In this document: positions 46,973 to 58,794 of the stretch, piece after piece
How positions within the stretch are numbered: the first letter of the stretch is position 1
How the letters are laid out: every line of letters begins with the position of its first letter
Assembly: GCA_022747635.1 (NCBI GenBank)
Contig: JAKTNV010000114.1
Location: 1 to 64,000, forward strand
DNA: 64,000 bases
Reading direction: 5' to 3'
Source: Hetaerina americana
Lineage: Eukaryota; Arthropoda; Insecta; Odonata; Calopterygidae
Made by a program: the position numbers and the translations under genes
Notes under the pieces: model-generated
Seen by the model: only the letters and a program-made list of their open reading frames with translations
Database searches by the model: none
What the model was told of the DNA's origin: nothing

Positions 46973-48829
46973 TCGCATTTTATTGGAAAATTGTGTTTTA
47001 GAAAAAATACATTTCATAAAATGTTGAACACATGGCGAAAATAATTGCAAAGAACTACTTCAAATACAATTATAATTTGTTAGTTTCGTCGCTGCTCAGC
47101 TCTAACCATGGGATGATAAAAATATCTCTTTATTTAGATTTAAAATTGAATAAAAAATTATCGAAGAGAAAATTTTCTCATAAATTTTTCCAATTTATTA
47201 ATCGGACGCCTCAAGTATTAATATCATATTTCGCCGCGGAGTCTCAAAGATATGAGCAGCACGCAAACACCCAATGAAATTCATCCCGGGGAATCTAAGC
47301 TATTTCCGGACAAAAGGATTCTGAGGAAACAAATGGCTATTCCCTCTTGGTTTAAAGCATAAGATTTGATCACAATTCCGAGAAAATGACTCCTGAGAAA
47401 AATAGAGAAACCTTTCTCCGAACAAGTCGTAAAGTAGCCTCGAAACGGACGAAAACAGATTCAGCTTGAAGTGGATCTAGATCATTGCCAATTTTAGAAT
47501 ATGATTTTTAGTTCAGTTGAATTTGGTCGTTAATCTCGAGCAGAAGACAAACAAAGGAATGGAAAAATGAAGAAGTGAACTAGAAAAATGACGAGGAGCC
47601 ATGATTACATCGTGCTCAAGCGCCCAGAATCAAAGAGATATGACTCTCAATATGCCTTAAACGCTTTAATTTGCTCAACTATCATCTGACACCCAATATA
47701 CCTTTCGAGACGATTAGCATCAAATATGAAATGGCGACTTTAGTCAAACTCATGATATTGTATCTATTCACCCGAGTAGTTAATAAAATTTAGAATAATT
47801 ATAGCATTCACAAGAAATTTAGCGCTTACGAAATGCGCCCCTCTATCTACTCATAAGTGATGTCAATATTCACGATCTTTACAAAACTTTTGATTAAAAA
47901 ACGCAAAAAATCAATACTTTACGCCCCTTGTGTGTTTTGCGTGTGAAAGCGGACTATTGAGTGTAGATAACATCGCTTCGAAAGACTTGTATTGCTGAGG
48001 AATTCTACTTGCTTTGTCTCGGAGATGACTATTCTTCCCACTTGAATATGCGAGCAAGAAACGAGCCCATTGACGAAATGCGACATGTCAGTAAGGGAGA
48101 GGAGTACGTAAAGGGAGAAACTACTTTTAAACAGGAATTAACGATTTTAACTTCAATTCTTGTCCAGGGTAAAATTTAACAAAGTAAATTACGGGATTAG
48201 GCAATTATAATAAAAATTTTAATTAATAAATTACGCTATCAATTAACGTGAAACATTGACGGTCAATAGTCAAAATTCCATATTATAGTTTATTATAGAT
48301 TTGGAAACACGAGTAGTTGACCGCGTTTCAAAGTAAATTGAACGCATGCATTGTATTTCTTAAAAAACAGTAAATGCTAATTACAATATGAAATGGCAAA
48401 GTAGAATAGTTTCGTTAAATATTAAGTATTAATAATTCAATTGCGATGCAGTTACAGCTACAGAAGCAAAGAAAAAGGGTTGTAATGCCATGTTTCGGTG
48501 TAATTCACTGTCCAACCTTGATACCTCATGAATCAAGGGAACCCGTGGAGTAGTTCGCCGCAATTGGTACAATTCTATAAAGCAGAAGCTGCACAGTTAA
48601 GCATTGGACTAGATAATGATCACGATAGCAGAAGATCCTATGAAAAATATCATTTTGGGAAATTTTTCAATAAATAATTAAATAAATAGATACATAAATA
48701 AATGTAAAGGGATGACAGCAAACATTATGCAAGGGGTTCCTGGAGAGATTAAATTTCTGTTTAAAGCTAATTACACTTAAAATAGAACGGACAAAGGCTA
48801 AGGATCTATTTACCTACCATACCCAACCT
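46973..48829. other. No recognisable gene
   Basis: About 1.9 kb of AT-rich unique-looking sequence; short frames only. Confidence 0.4.
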
Positions 48830-49040
48830 AATCAACCTGAAGGTTGGTTTGACGCGTAAGGGTAAGGCTCACCTAACATTAACTTCCGGGGCATTACTGC
48901 AATTCAAAAATTCAGGGTAGGCAGATCAGATCCTTATTCCTTTAGCACCTACGGTTTTCCAAGGATCTAGGGCATGACAGCCGAGAAATCACACAGCTTA
49001 GGCGAAGCTGAGGCACCCAGAACCTACCCCGGGCCCTCCG
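48830..49040 (-). repeat. SINE family 1, long form, head missing
   Basis: Tail hairpin 'ATCAACCTGAAGGTTGG' followed by degenerate versions of the family segments ('ggttttccaaggatctagg', 'aaatcacacagcttaggcgaagctgaggcaccc'). The tRNA-like head that should follow at the right is not recognisable. Confidence 0.65.
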
Positions 49041-49639
49041 AAAATACTCCAATCACTACTCAGCCACAGCCTGCAACTACGCCGCACTATGCACGCGAGG
49101 CCAGTTTGATTGACGTGACTGGAAGACACAAACCGAGTTTTTGGAATTAATTTGCAACATACGGTCAGGGTATATTGAATATGAAATCATATGCGACACA
49201 CCAAACCTCTAATTGGACTCACCAGTAATCCTTGGGTGCGAACCAGACTTTATAGGTATAATTATAGTAGCCAAGTGATTAACTATACTGTTTATATAAA
49301 TAAATTGGTCAAACTTTTCCGCGACCCAGTGGCCTCCAATCTCTTCAAACGCTCGGCTGCAGACCGGTGTCAGTTAGGCGCGCCCAAATCCGTGTCATAC
49401 CCCAGGATGCAATGAACAAAACTGCAGTATTTGCTGGACACCTCGAGCTTTTGGAACACAGCAAGTGGTGGAAAAGAATCAACGGGTATGCCTCTTCTGA
49501 TAACTTAACACAATACGTAGGATCAGAGCGACGCAAGCTCCTGCCCACTGATCATAAAAAGGGTGGGACAGAATGGACTCCATAGATTCAAAAAATCCAT
49601 GAAGAGCGCGAAGGTGAATTAGCGGAGTGGGAGTAGTGG
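49041..49639. other. No recognisable feature
   Basis: May include the decayed upstream part of the Tc3-like element that follows, but I cannot align it to a transposase. Confidence 0.35.
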
Positions 49640-50404
49640 CGTTAGCTGGGAAAAACAACGCCATTTTTAGTAGTCACCATGCACTGGTCTGGTTACCATC
49701 GAAGCTTTGCTGTGGAAGCGTTCTTTAAGAGCAATCATGTGGTGGCAACGCAGAGGGCGCTGTGGTCTACCGATGAAGCGCATTTTCAACTCTACGGCTC
49801 AGTAAATAAGCAACATTTTCGCTACTGGACAACCCTCGCGAATTTCACTCGAGACCTCTTCATAGCCCCAAGGTGACAGTTTGGTGCGCTGTGGCCTCCA
49901 TAGGCATTCTTGGGTATCACCTTTTTGATTCTCGAGGTTCGACAGTTACGGTGAACTCTGTGCGCTATTGTGATATGCTGGAGACCTTTTTACTCCCCAA
50001 AATGGAATAGTATGGTAACGAATGTTAAACAGAATGTGAGAAATCTGGCACAGAAGCCTTTTCGTTTCAATAGGATGGTACCACGGCTCATACCGCCCGT
50101 CGTTCACGCCAAATCCTACAAGAACAATTTCCCTGCCGCCTGATCTCCTGGCGAGGGAATGTTTAATGGCCCCCTCGCTCCCCAAATTTGAACCCATGTG
50201 GTTTTTTTCTTTGGAGATATCTCAAAGTTGAGGTTTAAAAGTTCCACCAAGGACCTTGGAAGCTCTTAAGGAGGCAATTAAAGATGCCATCGCTGGAATA
50301 ACGCAAGATATGCCGAGAAGAGTTTTCGAAAACCTTTTTGAACGACTCAACAAGTGCATCGCTCACCAAGGTCGTCAACTGGATGAAATAATTTTCAAAG
50401 GCTA
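49640..50404 (+). pseudogene. Decayed Tc3-like (Tc1/mariner superfamily) transposase
   Basis: Blocks in shifting frames follow transposase order. A remnant of the DNA-binding part ('FAVEAFFKSNHVVATQRA', 49709-49762) is joined directly to the first catalytic block 'LWSTDEAHFQLYGSVNKQ'. 'KVTVWCAVASIGILGYHLF' (49872-49926) follows, then 'DGTTAHTARRS' (50074-50107) with the second catalytic aspartate, 'WPPRSPNLNPCGFFLWRYL' (50169-50223) where the third acidic residue has been lost or replaced, and the C-terminus 'LNKCIAHQGRQLDEIIFKG' ending at 50404. Several stops and frameshifts. I could not find convincing terminal inverted repeats. Confidence 0.78.
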
Positions 50405-51253
50405 ATGAAAATAAAATGGAATTGGATGGATTTTTCAGAAATAAAAACCTTTCTTAATTATCTTGGTTGGTTCTGGGTCTCTGACAATTTCATTGAGATG
50501 GTTCCACCTAGCTCACCCAAAATGATTTTCTTTGGGATCACCATCTCAAATTTTCTAATCGTCTTTCGTAGGTCTGCAAGATACCAAAAGCCGTGAATTA
50601 CTAATTTTGTTAATGAAATGAAAAGAGAAACTGAATTTAAATTACGTTCAATCCTCGATAACTCATTTGTCCAACCTTTCAATTGCGAGAAGACAACACG
50701 GTGCTAGCGAATTCATGATAAGCTACTCATTTGACTTTTATGGGTGTGAAAGCAAAAAAAAAGCCTAAGCTGGACATTAGCTTCGTCCGACGAGAGAAAT
50801 ACGAAGAAGGGAGGGATTGACGCAGTGTCCTGGCTATTTCCTTAACGTGTGTTTCGCCAGTGCAGATTCGCGGTGTCGATTTCTTCACAATGAAAGGGAG
50901 CTATGAGTGTTAAGGTTCCAGGCAAGGCCTGCGGGGTTCTAGAGCACGGCTGCATGCGGAGCACCCCGTGGCTCGTCGCTTCTCGAAGCAATCAATTTCG
51001 GGAGAAGAGAGCCCGAACACGCTCCCGGAAAAAGGGACCAAATACGAGCTTGGGAGCCAAGCTATAAAGCTAGCTCGGAAAATTTTCATGGAATATCTTA
51101 CGTTTTAATGCATGCACATTGATGCAAAGAGTGATGTATGAGGGTTTCTAGGAGTGAGACGAAAATTTCGAGGATTGAAAAGAAAAAATGAAATGACAAT
51201 CGCTGAACCGGAATATAAAATACATGTAAATTTTTATTATTAATATTATTATT
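50405..51253. other. No recognisable feature
   Basis: Mixed sequence; nothing recognised. Confidence 0.4.
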
Positions 51254-51305
51254 AGGTAATCTACCGGTTAAGGCAGGTTTCGGATGGACACAACTACAAA
51301 ATAAA
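51254..51305 (-). repeat. LINE family A 3'-end stub
   Basis: Conserved 3' hairpin with (ATT)n on its left and about 35 bases of 3' untranslated region ('gatggacacaactac'), then similarity stops. A minimal, extremely 5'-truncated insertion. Confidence 0.8.
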
Positions 51306-51316
51306 TATTTAGTTAT

Positions 51317-51357
51317 ATATAAACCGACCTTCGGGTTGATTACTGTGTTTATGGTTA
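51317..51357 (+). repeat. SINE family 1 tail only
   Basis: 'AAACCGACCTTCGGGTTGAT' followed by 'tactgtgtttatggtta', the 3' tail of the SINE copies at 55137 and 63504, without body or head. Confidence 0.75.
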
Positions 51358-51367
51358 ATAAATACAG

Positions 51368-51369
<2 letters not shown>

Positions 51370-51450
<81 letters not shown>

Positions 51451-51477
51451 GTATATATATATGTGTATATATATATA
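51370..51477. repeat. (TA)n microsatellite at the 3' side of a full-length LINE
   Basis: TA repeats with a few TG and AC interruptions, followed by a T-run (51478-51497) that corresponds to the tail of the LINE beginning at 51498. Confidence 0.95.
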
Positions 51478-51497
51478 TTTTTTTTTTTTTTTTTTTT

Positions 51498-54400
51498 AAG
51501 TAATCTACCGGTTAAGGTAGGTTTTTGGACTGACACAACCACCAAACAAATATTTTATTACTCCTAACAAAACACAAAATCCATCATCCTACTCTATATC
51601 AGGTCCCTCTTCATCTCTGAGTACTTTCTTCCTCCCTTCATCCCGTCCAACATCCCTATCCTGTTCCTTCCCTTTCCTCTTTTGCCCAACATTCTACCCT
51701 CTATCACAGTCTTCAACATCCCACTGCCGGTCAACACCCCCTTCATCCACTTTTCCTGCCTCCATAGGATTGCTCCCAACAAACCCCTCTCTTCGCCCAC
51801 CATACCAAGTACTTCCTCATTTGTTTTCTTCTCTGTCCATTTCACCTTCTCCATTCTTCTCCACACCCACATTTCAAAAGCCTCCAGTCTACGTCTATCC
51901 TCCTGCTTCAATGACCACGTTTCCGCGCCGTACATAGCTACGCTCCATATCAAAGTTTTTACGAGTCTTTTCTTAACATCCTTACTCAAAGTCCCCGTCA
52001 TCAACTCCCTCCTCCTTGTGAAAGCCTCTTTGCCTAGCGCAATTCTTCTCCTTACGTCCCTACTACTTTGACCGTGTTGGTCCAAAACACTACCGAGATA
52101 CGTAAACTGGTCTACCTGCTCTAGCTTTTGCCCTCCTATTTTAATGTTAAGCTTGGCCTTTTTCTTTCTAGAAAATCGCATAACCTTTGTTTTATTAATA
52201 TTGATTCTCATCCCATACCTGTCGCACTGAATTTCCAATTCACTAAGCAATGCTTGCAGCCCCTTGGCTGACTGACAAACTAAAGCTTGGTCATCAGCAA
52301 ACCTAACTGATTTTACGAATTCCCCGCCCACTTTCATTCCTACCTCGAGTTCTTCCCATGCCTCTTTGATCATTTCTTCTGCGTACAGGTTGAAAAGCAA
52401 CGGTGATAATGGGCAACCCTGCCTTACACCCCTTCCTAACACTGCCCATCCTGACTCCCCGTTTCCCACCCGCACCTGAGCAGTCTGAGACATGTACAGG
52501 TTGCGGATTAGCCTCCTTTCCCTCCAATCTATTCCTATTTTCTGCAATATACTCATTAGTTTTTCCCAATTCACTCTATCAAACGCTTTTTCGAAATCTA
52601 CGAAACAGGCAAATACCTCCTGGTTGTGTTCTATATTCCTCTCGATTAATAACCTCATTACTGCAATGGCATCACGCGTACCTCTCCCCTTCCTAAACCC
52701 AAACTGATCATCCCCTAAGTAATCATTTGCCCTACTCTCTATCCTTTTGTTTATGATCCTGAGAACAACCTTAGCTGCGTGGGATATCAAACTAATTGTC
52801 CTATAGTCCTCACATGACGTGGCCTTTACCTTTTTCGGAATAGGAACTAAAACTGATCTCACAAAGTCGTCCGGCCAGATTCCCTCCTCATAAATACTAC
52901 GGATCAGCCCATATAGCCTCTTCCTCCCACATTTTCCCAAGCATTTCAAAAGTTCCACGGGAATGTTATCTACCCCCACGGCCTTATTTAGTTTCATCTC
53001 CCTTAATGCCCTTTCTATCTCATTGTCTAGTATGCCTGGACCTAAGCTATCTTCCTCTACGTCATGTTCCTTTTCAATGTCTAACTTTGTTGGTCTAAGC
53101 TCTTTACTATACAGGTCTTCTACATATTCCTTCCATCTCTCTTGGATCTTTCCTGCGTCAACTATTACCTTACCGGCCTTATCTCTAACTGCTATCGTTG
53201 ATCTCCCTTTCTTACTTCCCGATAAAGATTTAACTATGCTGTAAAGCGCACCGATTTCCCCCTTCCTCTGCAGACTTTCCATATTCTCGCACTGCGTCTT
53301 CCACCATGCTTCCTTTGCTTTATTTGTTGCCCGCCTCAATTTATTGTTCAATTCTTTGTACTTCATTTTGCCTAATTCTGTATTTATATTCTTCCATTTT
53401 CGCCGCTCATCCATTTTTGTAATCATCTCATCCGTGATCCATGGTTTACGAGTCCTTTTAGCGTTAACGGTTCCAATAGTGTCTTTTGCCGCTTTAGACA
53501 ACCCTTTCTTGATACATTCCCATTTTTCTTCAATAGTACTTAGCTCTTTACCGTCCTCCATGATTTTCTCTACCGCCTGTTTGTATTCCTTTCTTTTCAA
53601 CCCATTTAATGCTTCTACATTCCATTTTCTAACTCGCCGCCCCTGCCTTATCTTTTTAAAACGTACGCTACATTTCATAACAACTAAATTGTGGTCTGAG
53701 TCCGCATCCGCTCCCGGGAAGCTGTGGGAATTTATCACACTGTTCCTAAACCTGTGTCTAACCAGGATATAATCTAGCTGATATCTTCCCGAGTCACCTG
53801 GCATTTTCCATGTATACCTGCGTCTTTTGTGGTGTCTGAACCAAGTGTTGGTGATAACTAACCCCTGTCTCCTGCAGAACTCAACTGCTTTCTCCCCGCG
53901 GTCATTCCTCGTGCCTAAACCGTAGTCCCCCACCTCATCACCATCTCTTCCTTCGCCTACTGTCGCATTCCAATCCCCCATCACTATCAAATGTTTCCCT
54001 GCAGGAACACATGCAATCATGTCCTCTAACTGATCGTATATCCTATCGACCTCTTCTTCCTTATGGTTGCTCGGTGGCATGTATACCTGGATAATAACTA
54101 AGTTCGTCGGTTCTGCTTTTATCTCCACTAGTAGTATTCTATCCGTTACCTGCTCTATGTTGACTACGCTTCTTCCTACCTCTTCATTTTATACTATGGC
54201 GACCCCTCGTTGGCTCTCGTCCCCACCGCTGTATATTATTCTATACTTATCACTCCAGTAATCCCCGCTATCTTTCCATCTCACCTCGCATAGACCTAAA
54301 ATATCTATATTTCCCCTTTCCATCTCTCGCTTAACATTCTCCAATTTCCCCGTCCTCATCATTGTCCTAACATTCCACGTTCCTATTCTAACTAATTTGG

Positions 54401-54861
54401 TCTTCTTCTCCTGCGTCTTCTGTCCTGCTGCTGCTGGTTTTCCCTTGCAAGGGTTTCGTGGGATGACGACCGCGGAAGCCTTGCCTCCCCCGCTGCCGGG
54501 CACGACACACGGCCGATTGGGCCGAGCCCCGTGGTTGCCAGGACTCAAAATATCTCTATTGTCCATCACATTGTTCTTGGGAATGATAATTGAGGTGGTT
54601 TCCCGTTGCCTTCCTCAATAGTGTTTTTAACGTGACACCATCACTTACTGGCCGCCCCACTGGGGTCAGACGCCATTGCAGCCGCCTCACTGAGGAACAG
54701 ACGCTGCGTGGACTACCTTTCGTCTGGCTCCTAACCTTCGACCTATCTGGCATGGGTGACCCTACCAGGAGCAATTTTTATTACTCCCGCCAGTACAGCT
54801 CTAGGGGTCATCGGAACGCACAAGCCCTTCCACCACGTCAAGGTTGTAGTCCGGGGAGGGA
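51498..54861 (-). mobile_element. LINE family A, full-length reference copy (RTE-like)
   Basis: About 3.36 kb. On the minus strand: 5' leader from 54861 (next to (TA)n) of about 290 bp, one long reading frame 54569-51594, an 87-bp 3' untranslated region with the hairpin CTACC..GGTAG at 51506-51521, then an A-tail. It encodes an apurinic-type endonuclease plus reverse transcriptase in a single polypeptide and has no visible RNase H or gag-like protein. This organisation and the short repeated tails of its relatives fit the RTE clade. Clade assignment needs a tree. Lies between two (TA)n tracts. Confidence 0.95.
51594..54569 (-). pseudogene. LINE family A polyprotein (endonuclease + reverse transcriptase), one stop
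   Basis: 992 codons including the stop. Endonuclease: Asn66 in 'GTWNVRT', Glu95 in 'LCEVRW', Tyr163 in 'QVYMPP', Asp199/Asn201 in 'MGDWNAT' and 'SDH' at 291-293. Linker about 300-510, basic. Reverse transcriptase about 515-830: 'VLVPIPKK', 'DYRTISLISH', motif A 'CFVDFEKAFDRVNW' (Asp658), 'RQGCPLSPLLFNLY', and catalytic 'FADD' (757-760). The C-terminal region includes 'TYLGSVLD', 'YGAETWSLK' and 'TNEEVLGMVGEE'. The only lesion seen is a TAA at 54189-54191 where other copies have Leu; downstream, 844 codons from Met148 are fully open. The start is the first ATG ('MMDNRDILSPG'), conserved in three other copies. It acts on its own RNA by nicking DNA and priming synthesis there. Confidence 0.95.
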
Positions 54862-54880
54862 TATATATATATATATACAC

Positions 54881-54925
<45 letters not shown>

Positions 54926-54965
54926 CACATATATATATATATTATATATATATATGTATATATAG
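54862..54965. repeat. (TA)n microsatellite at the 5' end of the full-length LINE
   Basis: TA repeats with AC/TG interruptions starting directly at the LINE 5' terminus. Confidence 0.95.
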
Positions 54966-55136
54966 CTAAATATTTATTTAGTATACATATAATCAGGTTA
55001 ATGATCACGTGTACTCACCTTGAAGATTTAGCAGGCCACAATTTGAGATAAAAAATTTCTCATCATGTGAATTTTGGAAGGACATGATTATGATAGCATG
55101 AACATAGTTTTTGCACTATATAATCGAAGAAAGATA
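54966..55136. other. No recognisable feature
   Basis: Short AT-rich interval ending in the left target duplication of the SINE. Confidence 0.4.
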
Positions 55137-55374
55137 CCATAAACACAGTAATCAACCCGACGGTCGGTTTGATAGGTGATGGTAGAGCTCACCCAGTACT
55201 AAGCCCTTTACAACGTGTGAAATTCACACATCAGGGTAGGGGGGCCAGCTCCTTTCCCTGTACCGTTTATGGTTTTCCAGAAAGATCTGGTTCCCGTAAA
55301 ATCACATAACTTGGGTGAAGCTGTAGGTACCCGGTCAGTAGTCCAACGCTATACCCCCTGGACTACCGCGACCC
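55137..55374 (-). mobile_element. SINE family 1, long form, best long copy
   Basis: About 238 bp. The tRNA-like head is at the right end (minus strand 'GGGTCGCGGTAGTCCAGGGG'), followed by a middle segment of about 90 bp absent from the short copy at 63504, a body, and a 3' tail forming the hairpin ATCAACCCGA / TCGGTTTGAT. Imperfect 14-base target duplications flank it (55123-55136 and 55375-55388, two mismatches), as expected for retroposition. Confidence 0.85.
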
Positions 55375-55388
55375 ACCGAAGAGAGATA

Positions 55389-56671
55389 TTAACGCTTAAA
55401 ATTTTTCTAAAATACCATCTCATACCATTTTATGAATAAAGCAAAAAATTAATAAATATTTACACACATTTAAATTGACAAGAATGTGCACCAACCATTT
55501 TCACGCGTGCTAAGGCAATCCAAGCGTGAGATAATCTCTTATTAAAAAAAAAAAAAAAAAAAAAATCCAGGCACGTTAATTGAATTTTTCAGACTTTTTT
55601 CCAGGAGTTTTCGTAGAAAAATTTCAATCAACATTGTCTTTTCAAGTTTAATGTTTTCCCGAATAAGATCTGGGAACCCAGCGGGAGCATAGGACCTGGC
55701 GATGCACGCGGCACCCCCCGCCCCCCTTCCATGCAGCTGTCCGCCCCCTTCGGGATCGCCAAGGAGAGTGTACTGCGCATCCCAGCGGGACCGCCAATCC
55801 CCGCCCCCAACCCTCTTTCCCGCCGGGCCTCGAGGTTGGGCGTGGGGCGGAGGCGGGAAAGCCCAAGCGTTGACACACGGAACGCAGAGCACCCACCCGA
55901 CATCCAGCGCCAGAACCACAGTCGGCAAAGGTCAAAGTGCGACGGAGGAGATTGTTTACTCCACTTTAAAAGAAATTGACGCCATAGACAAAGTGTTTGG
56001 GACGGGAAGGGAGTGAAAGCTTATGCGTGTGGATGGGGAAGTATACCACGAAATCTTCTGTTTCCACCGAAAGAGGGAAAGGGCTTGGAAAACAGAAAGG
56101 GCAGTACGAATGCGAATGAGTTAGTTCGACCGAGAAGCCTTAAATGTTCTATTTATAGACGAATATTTATATCAGGCGCTCGGATCAAACTGCTTAATTT
56201 TGGACTAGGGTTAAGAATTGGCGGTTGGGCACTATCGACAGAATCCACTCGCTTCCACGTTCCTCATCGTCAAACGTCACGTAGTTGCGGTGAGGCCTCC
56301 TCGAATGAGAGGGCGCATTGCGTGATCGACAGCAAGAGAAGCATGGCGAGCAATGCGTCCATCAACGATAAGTTAATCATAATGAATTCAACCTTCCAAA
56401 GATTTCGTTTTCTTTTTTTAGTGATTCTCTTGGTTTTTTTTTGCTGGCTGCTACGCAGTGCTTTCTTCGTCTTTGGAGGCGCTGTATTGCGTCCGGCCGT
56501 ACTCTATAGCGCCTATCCCTATCGAATTTCTCTCCGGAAACTGGTCCAGTTAGCACCTATTAGTGTTTATGGGTCACCTATCCTATTGCTCACCTCTTCT
56601 CTTCACCTCGTTTAATCGGTTGAGATGCCGGTCCTGACAGAGAAAATATTAATTATTAAACATGTATATGC
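55389..56671. other. No recognised gene; A-run and GC-rich patch
   Basis: An A-run lies at 55543-55564. 55690-55870 is C/G-rich with CpGs. A 200-codon frame at 56013-56615 includes one hydrophobic stretch but has no recognisable domain or supporting context, so I do not call it a gene. Confidence 0.4.
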
Positions 56672-57656
56672 TTCCACCATGCTTCTTTTGCTTTATTTGT
56701 GCCCGCCTCAATTTATTGTTTAACTCTTTGTACTTCATTTGGCCTATCTCTGTATTTACATTCTTCCATTTTCTCCGCTCGTCCATCTTTGTAATCATCT
56801 CATCCGTGATCCATGGTTTCCCAGTCCTTTTCGCGTTAACGGTTCCAATAGTGTCTTTTGCGGCTTTAGACAACCCTTTCTTGATACTTTCCCATTTTTC
56901 TTCGATAGTATTTAGCTCTTTACTATCCTCCATGATTTCCTCTACCGCCTGTTTGTATTCCTTCCTTTTCAATCCATTTAATGCTTCCACATTCCATTTT
57001 CTAACCCGCCGCCCCTGCCTTATCTTTTTGAAACGGACGCTACATTTCATAGCAACTAAATTGTGGTCAGAGTCCGCATCCGCTCCCGGGAAGCTTTGCG
57101 ATTTTATGACACTTTTCCTAAACCTGTATCTAACCAGGATATAATCTAGCTGATACCTTTCTGAGTCATCTGGCATTTTCCATGTATACCTGCGTCTTTT
57201 GTGGTGTCCAAACCAAGTGTTGGTGATAACTAATCCCTGTCTCCTACAGAATTCCACTGCTTTCTCCCCGCGGTCATTCCTCGTGCGTAAACCGTAGTCC
57301 CCCACCTCATAAGCATCTATTCCTCCACTTACCGTCGCATTCCAATCCCCCATCACTATCAAATGTTTCCCTTCAGGAACACACGCGATTATTTCCTCTA
57401 ACTGATCGTATATCCTATCGACCTCTTCTTCCTTATAGTTGCTCGGTGGCATGTATACCTGAATAATAACCAAGTTCGTCGGTTTTTCTTTTATCTTTAC
57501 TAGTAATATTCTATCTGTTACCTGTTCTATGTTGACTGCGCTTCTCCCTACCTCTTCATTTAATACAATGGCAACCCCTCGTTGGCTCTCGTCCCCGCCG
57601 CTGTATATTATTCTATAGTTATCACTCCAATAATCCCCGCTATCCTTCCATCTCAC
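56649..57656 (-). pseudogene. LINE family A endonuclease plus linker, 3'-truncated
   Basis: 335 open codons from 'MRWKDSGDYWSD' to 'KKHGG' and a few codons of flanking DNA. Contains 'QVYMPPSN', 'VMGDWNATV' and 'SDHNLV', so the C-terminal half of the endonuclease is complete. The N-terminal part (57940-57677, 'GTWNVRTM') is in another frame because of the two-base deletion. No reverse transcriptase follows. Confidence 0.9.
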
Positions 57657-58232
57657 CTCGCAGAGACCTAAAATATCTATTTTTCGCTTTCCATCTCTCG
57701 GTGAACATCCTCCAGTTTCCCTGTCCTCATCATTGTCCTAACATTCCACGTTCCGATTCTAACTAATTTGGTCTTCTTCTTCTGCGTCTTCTGTCCTGCT
57801 TCTGCCGGTTTTCCCTTGCAAGGGTTTCGTGGGATGACGACCGCGGAAGACTTGCCTCCCCCACTGCCGGGCACGTCACACGGCCGATTGGGCCGAGCCC
57901 CGTAGTTGCCAGGATTCAAAATATCTGTATAGCTCATCATGTTAATCTTGGGAGTGATAATTGAGGTGGTTTCCCGTTGCCTTCCTCAATAGTGTTTTTA
58001 ACGTGACACCATCACTTACTGGCCGCCCCACTGGGGTCAGACGCCATTACAGCCGCCTCACTGAGGAGCAGACGCTGCGTGGACTACCTTTCGTCTGGCT
58101 CCTAACCTTCGACCTATCTGGCATGGGTGACCCTACCAGGAGCAAGTATTATTACTCCCGCCAGCATAGCTCTAGGGGTCATCGGAACGCGCAAGCCCTT
58201 CCACCACGTCGAGGTTGTAGTCCGTGGAGGGA
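56672..58232 (-). mobile_element. LINE family A, 5'-half copy
   Basis: 5' leader from 58232, endonuclease and linker, then an abrupt end at 56672 after GCATGGTGGAAG. Shares with the copy at 32436-33986 the same two-base deletion that stops the first frame at 'HREMESEK' (57677), the same nearby substitutions and the same 3' breakpoint to within two bases. Unlike the other five LINE 5' ends, its 5' flank is not (TA)n. Confidence 0.93.
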
Positions 58233-58794
58233 GATGACATCTATACCCTGTAAAATCATGAAACATCATAGTTAGCATTAATACGACCTTTATCGACAGT
58301 AGACACGTGCTCCTTTGTAACCATTGTAACATTTACCATTGTAACCTTAATAGCATTTACATCTACACAATGCCTCGCAAGCCGCCACAAGGTCGTGTAG
58401 CGTGGGCGTTGGAACACCACCCGTGAAGCAGAATGCAACTACAAACGAATAACATGCCAATTCTAACCCACTTAGACGAATAGTATATTCTCAGTCAACC
58501 CATTTCAAATTACTCTCATGCCAACGCACATCCTCGCAGCCATCATACTGATGCGCATACACCTACGAGTCTACCAGATCGTTTAATCGTGTCCTCGCTA
58601 GAAATTCGAATGTCTTTACAATGTCCATTATTACATCGATTTCTTAATATTTTGATTCCCAATTGCCTTAGAAAAGAACGAATACTTGTATCCATTTGTA
58701 CTGGAGTCTTCCTTATCTTATGTTTATGGTATAACTTATACAAATAGTGTGGGGTCATATTAATATCCTTTCTGCTGTGGTTAAACGTTTAAGT
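58233..58794. other. No recognisable feature
   Basis: Mixed sequence; nothing recognised. Confidence 0.4.

Noticed and set aside
54801..54861. HDV-like ribozyme at the LINE 5' end
   Set aside because: Such ribozymes are known at the 5' ends of some RTE and R2 elements, and the leader could form a CCCTCC/GGAAGGG pairing, but I could not lay out the nested pseudoknot by eye; a covariance-model scan would decide.
56013..56615. 200-codon open frame with a hydrophobic segment
   Set aside because: No domain, no conserved context and no splice or promoter evidence; the hydrophobic stretch comes from a T-rich patch.
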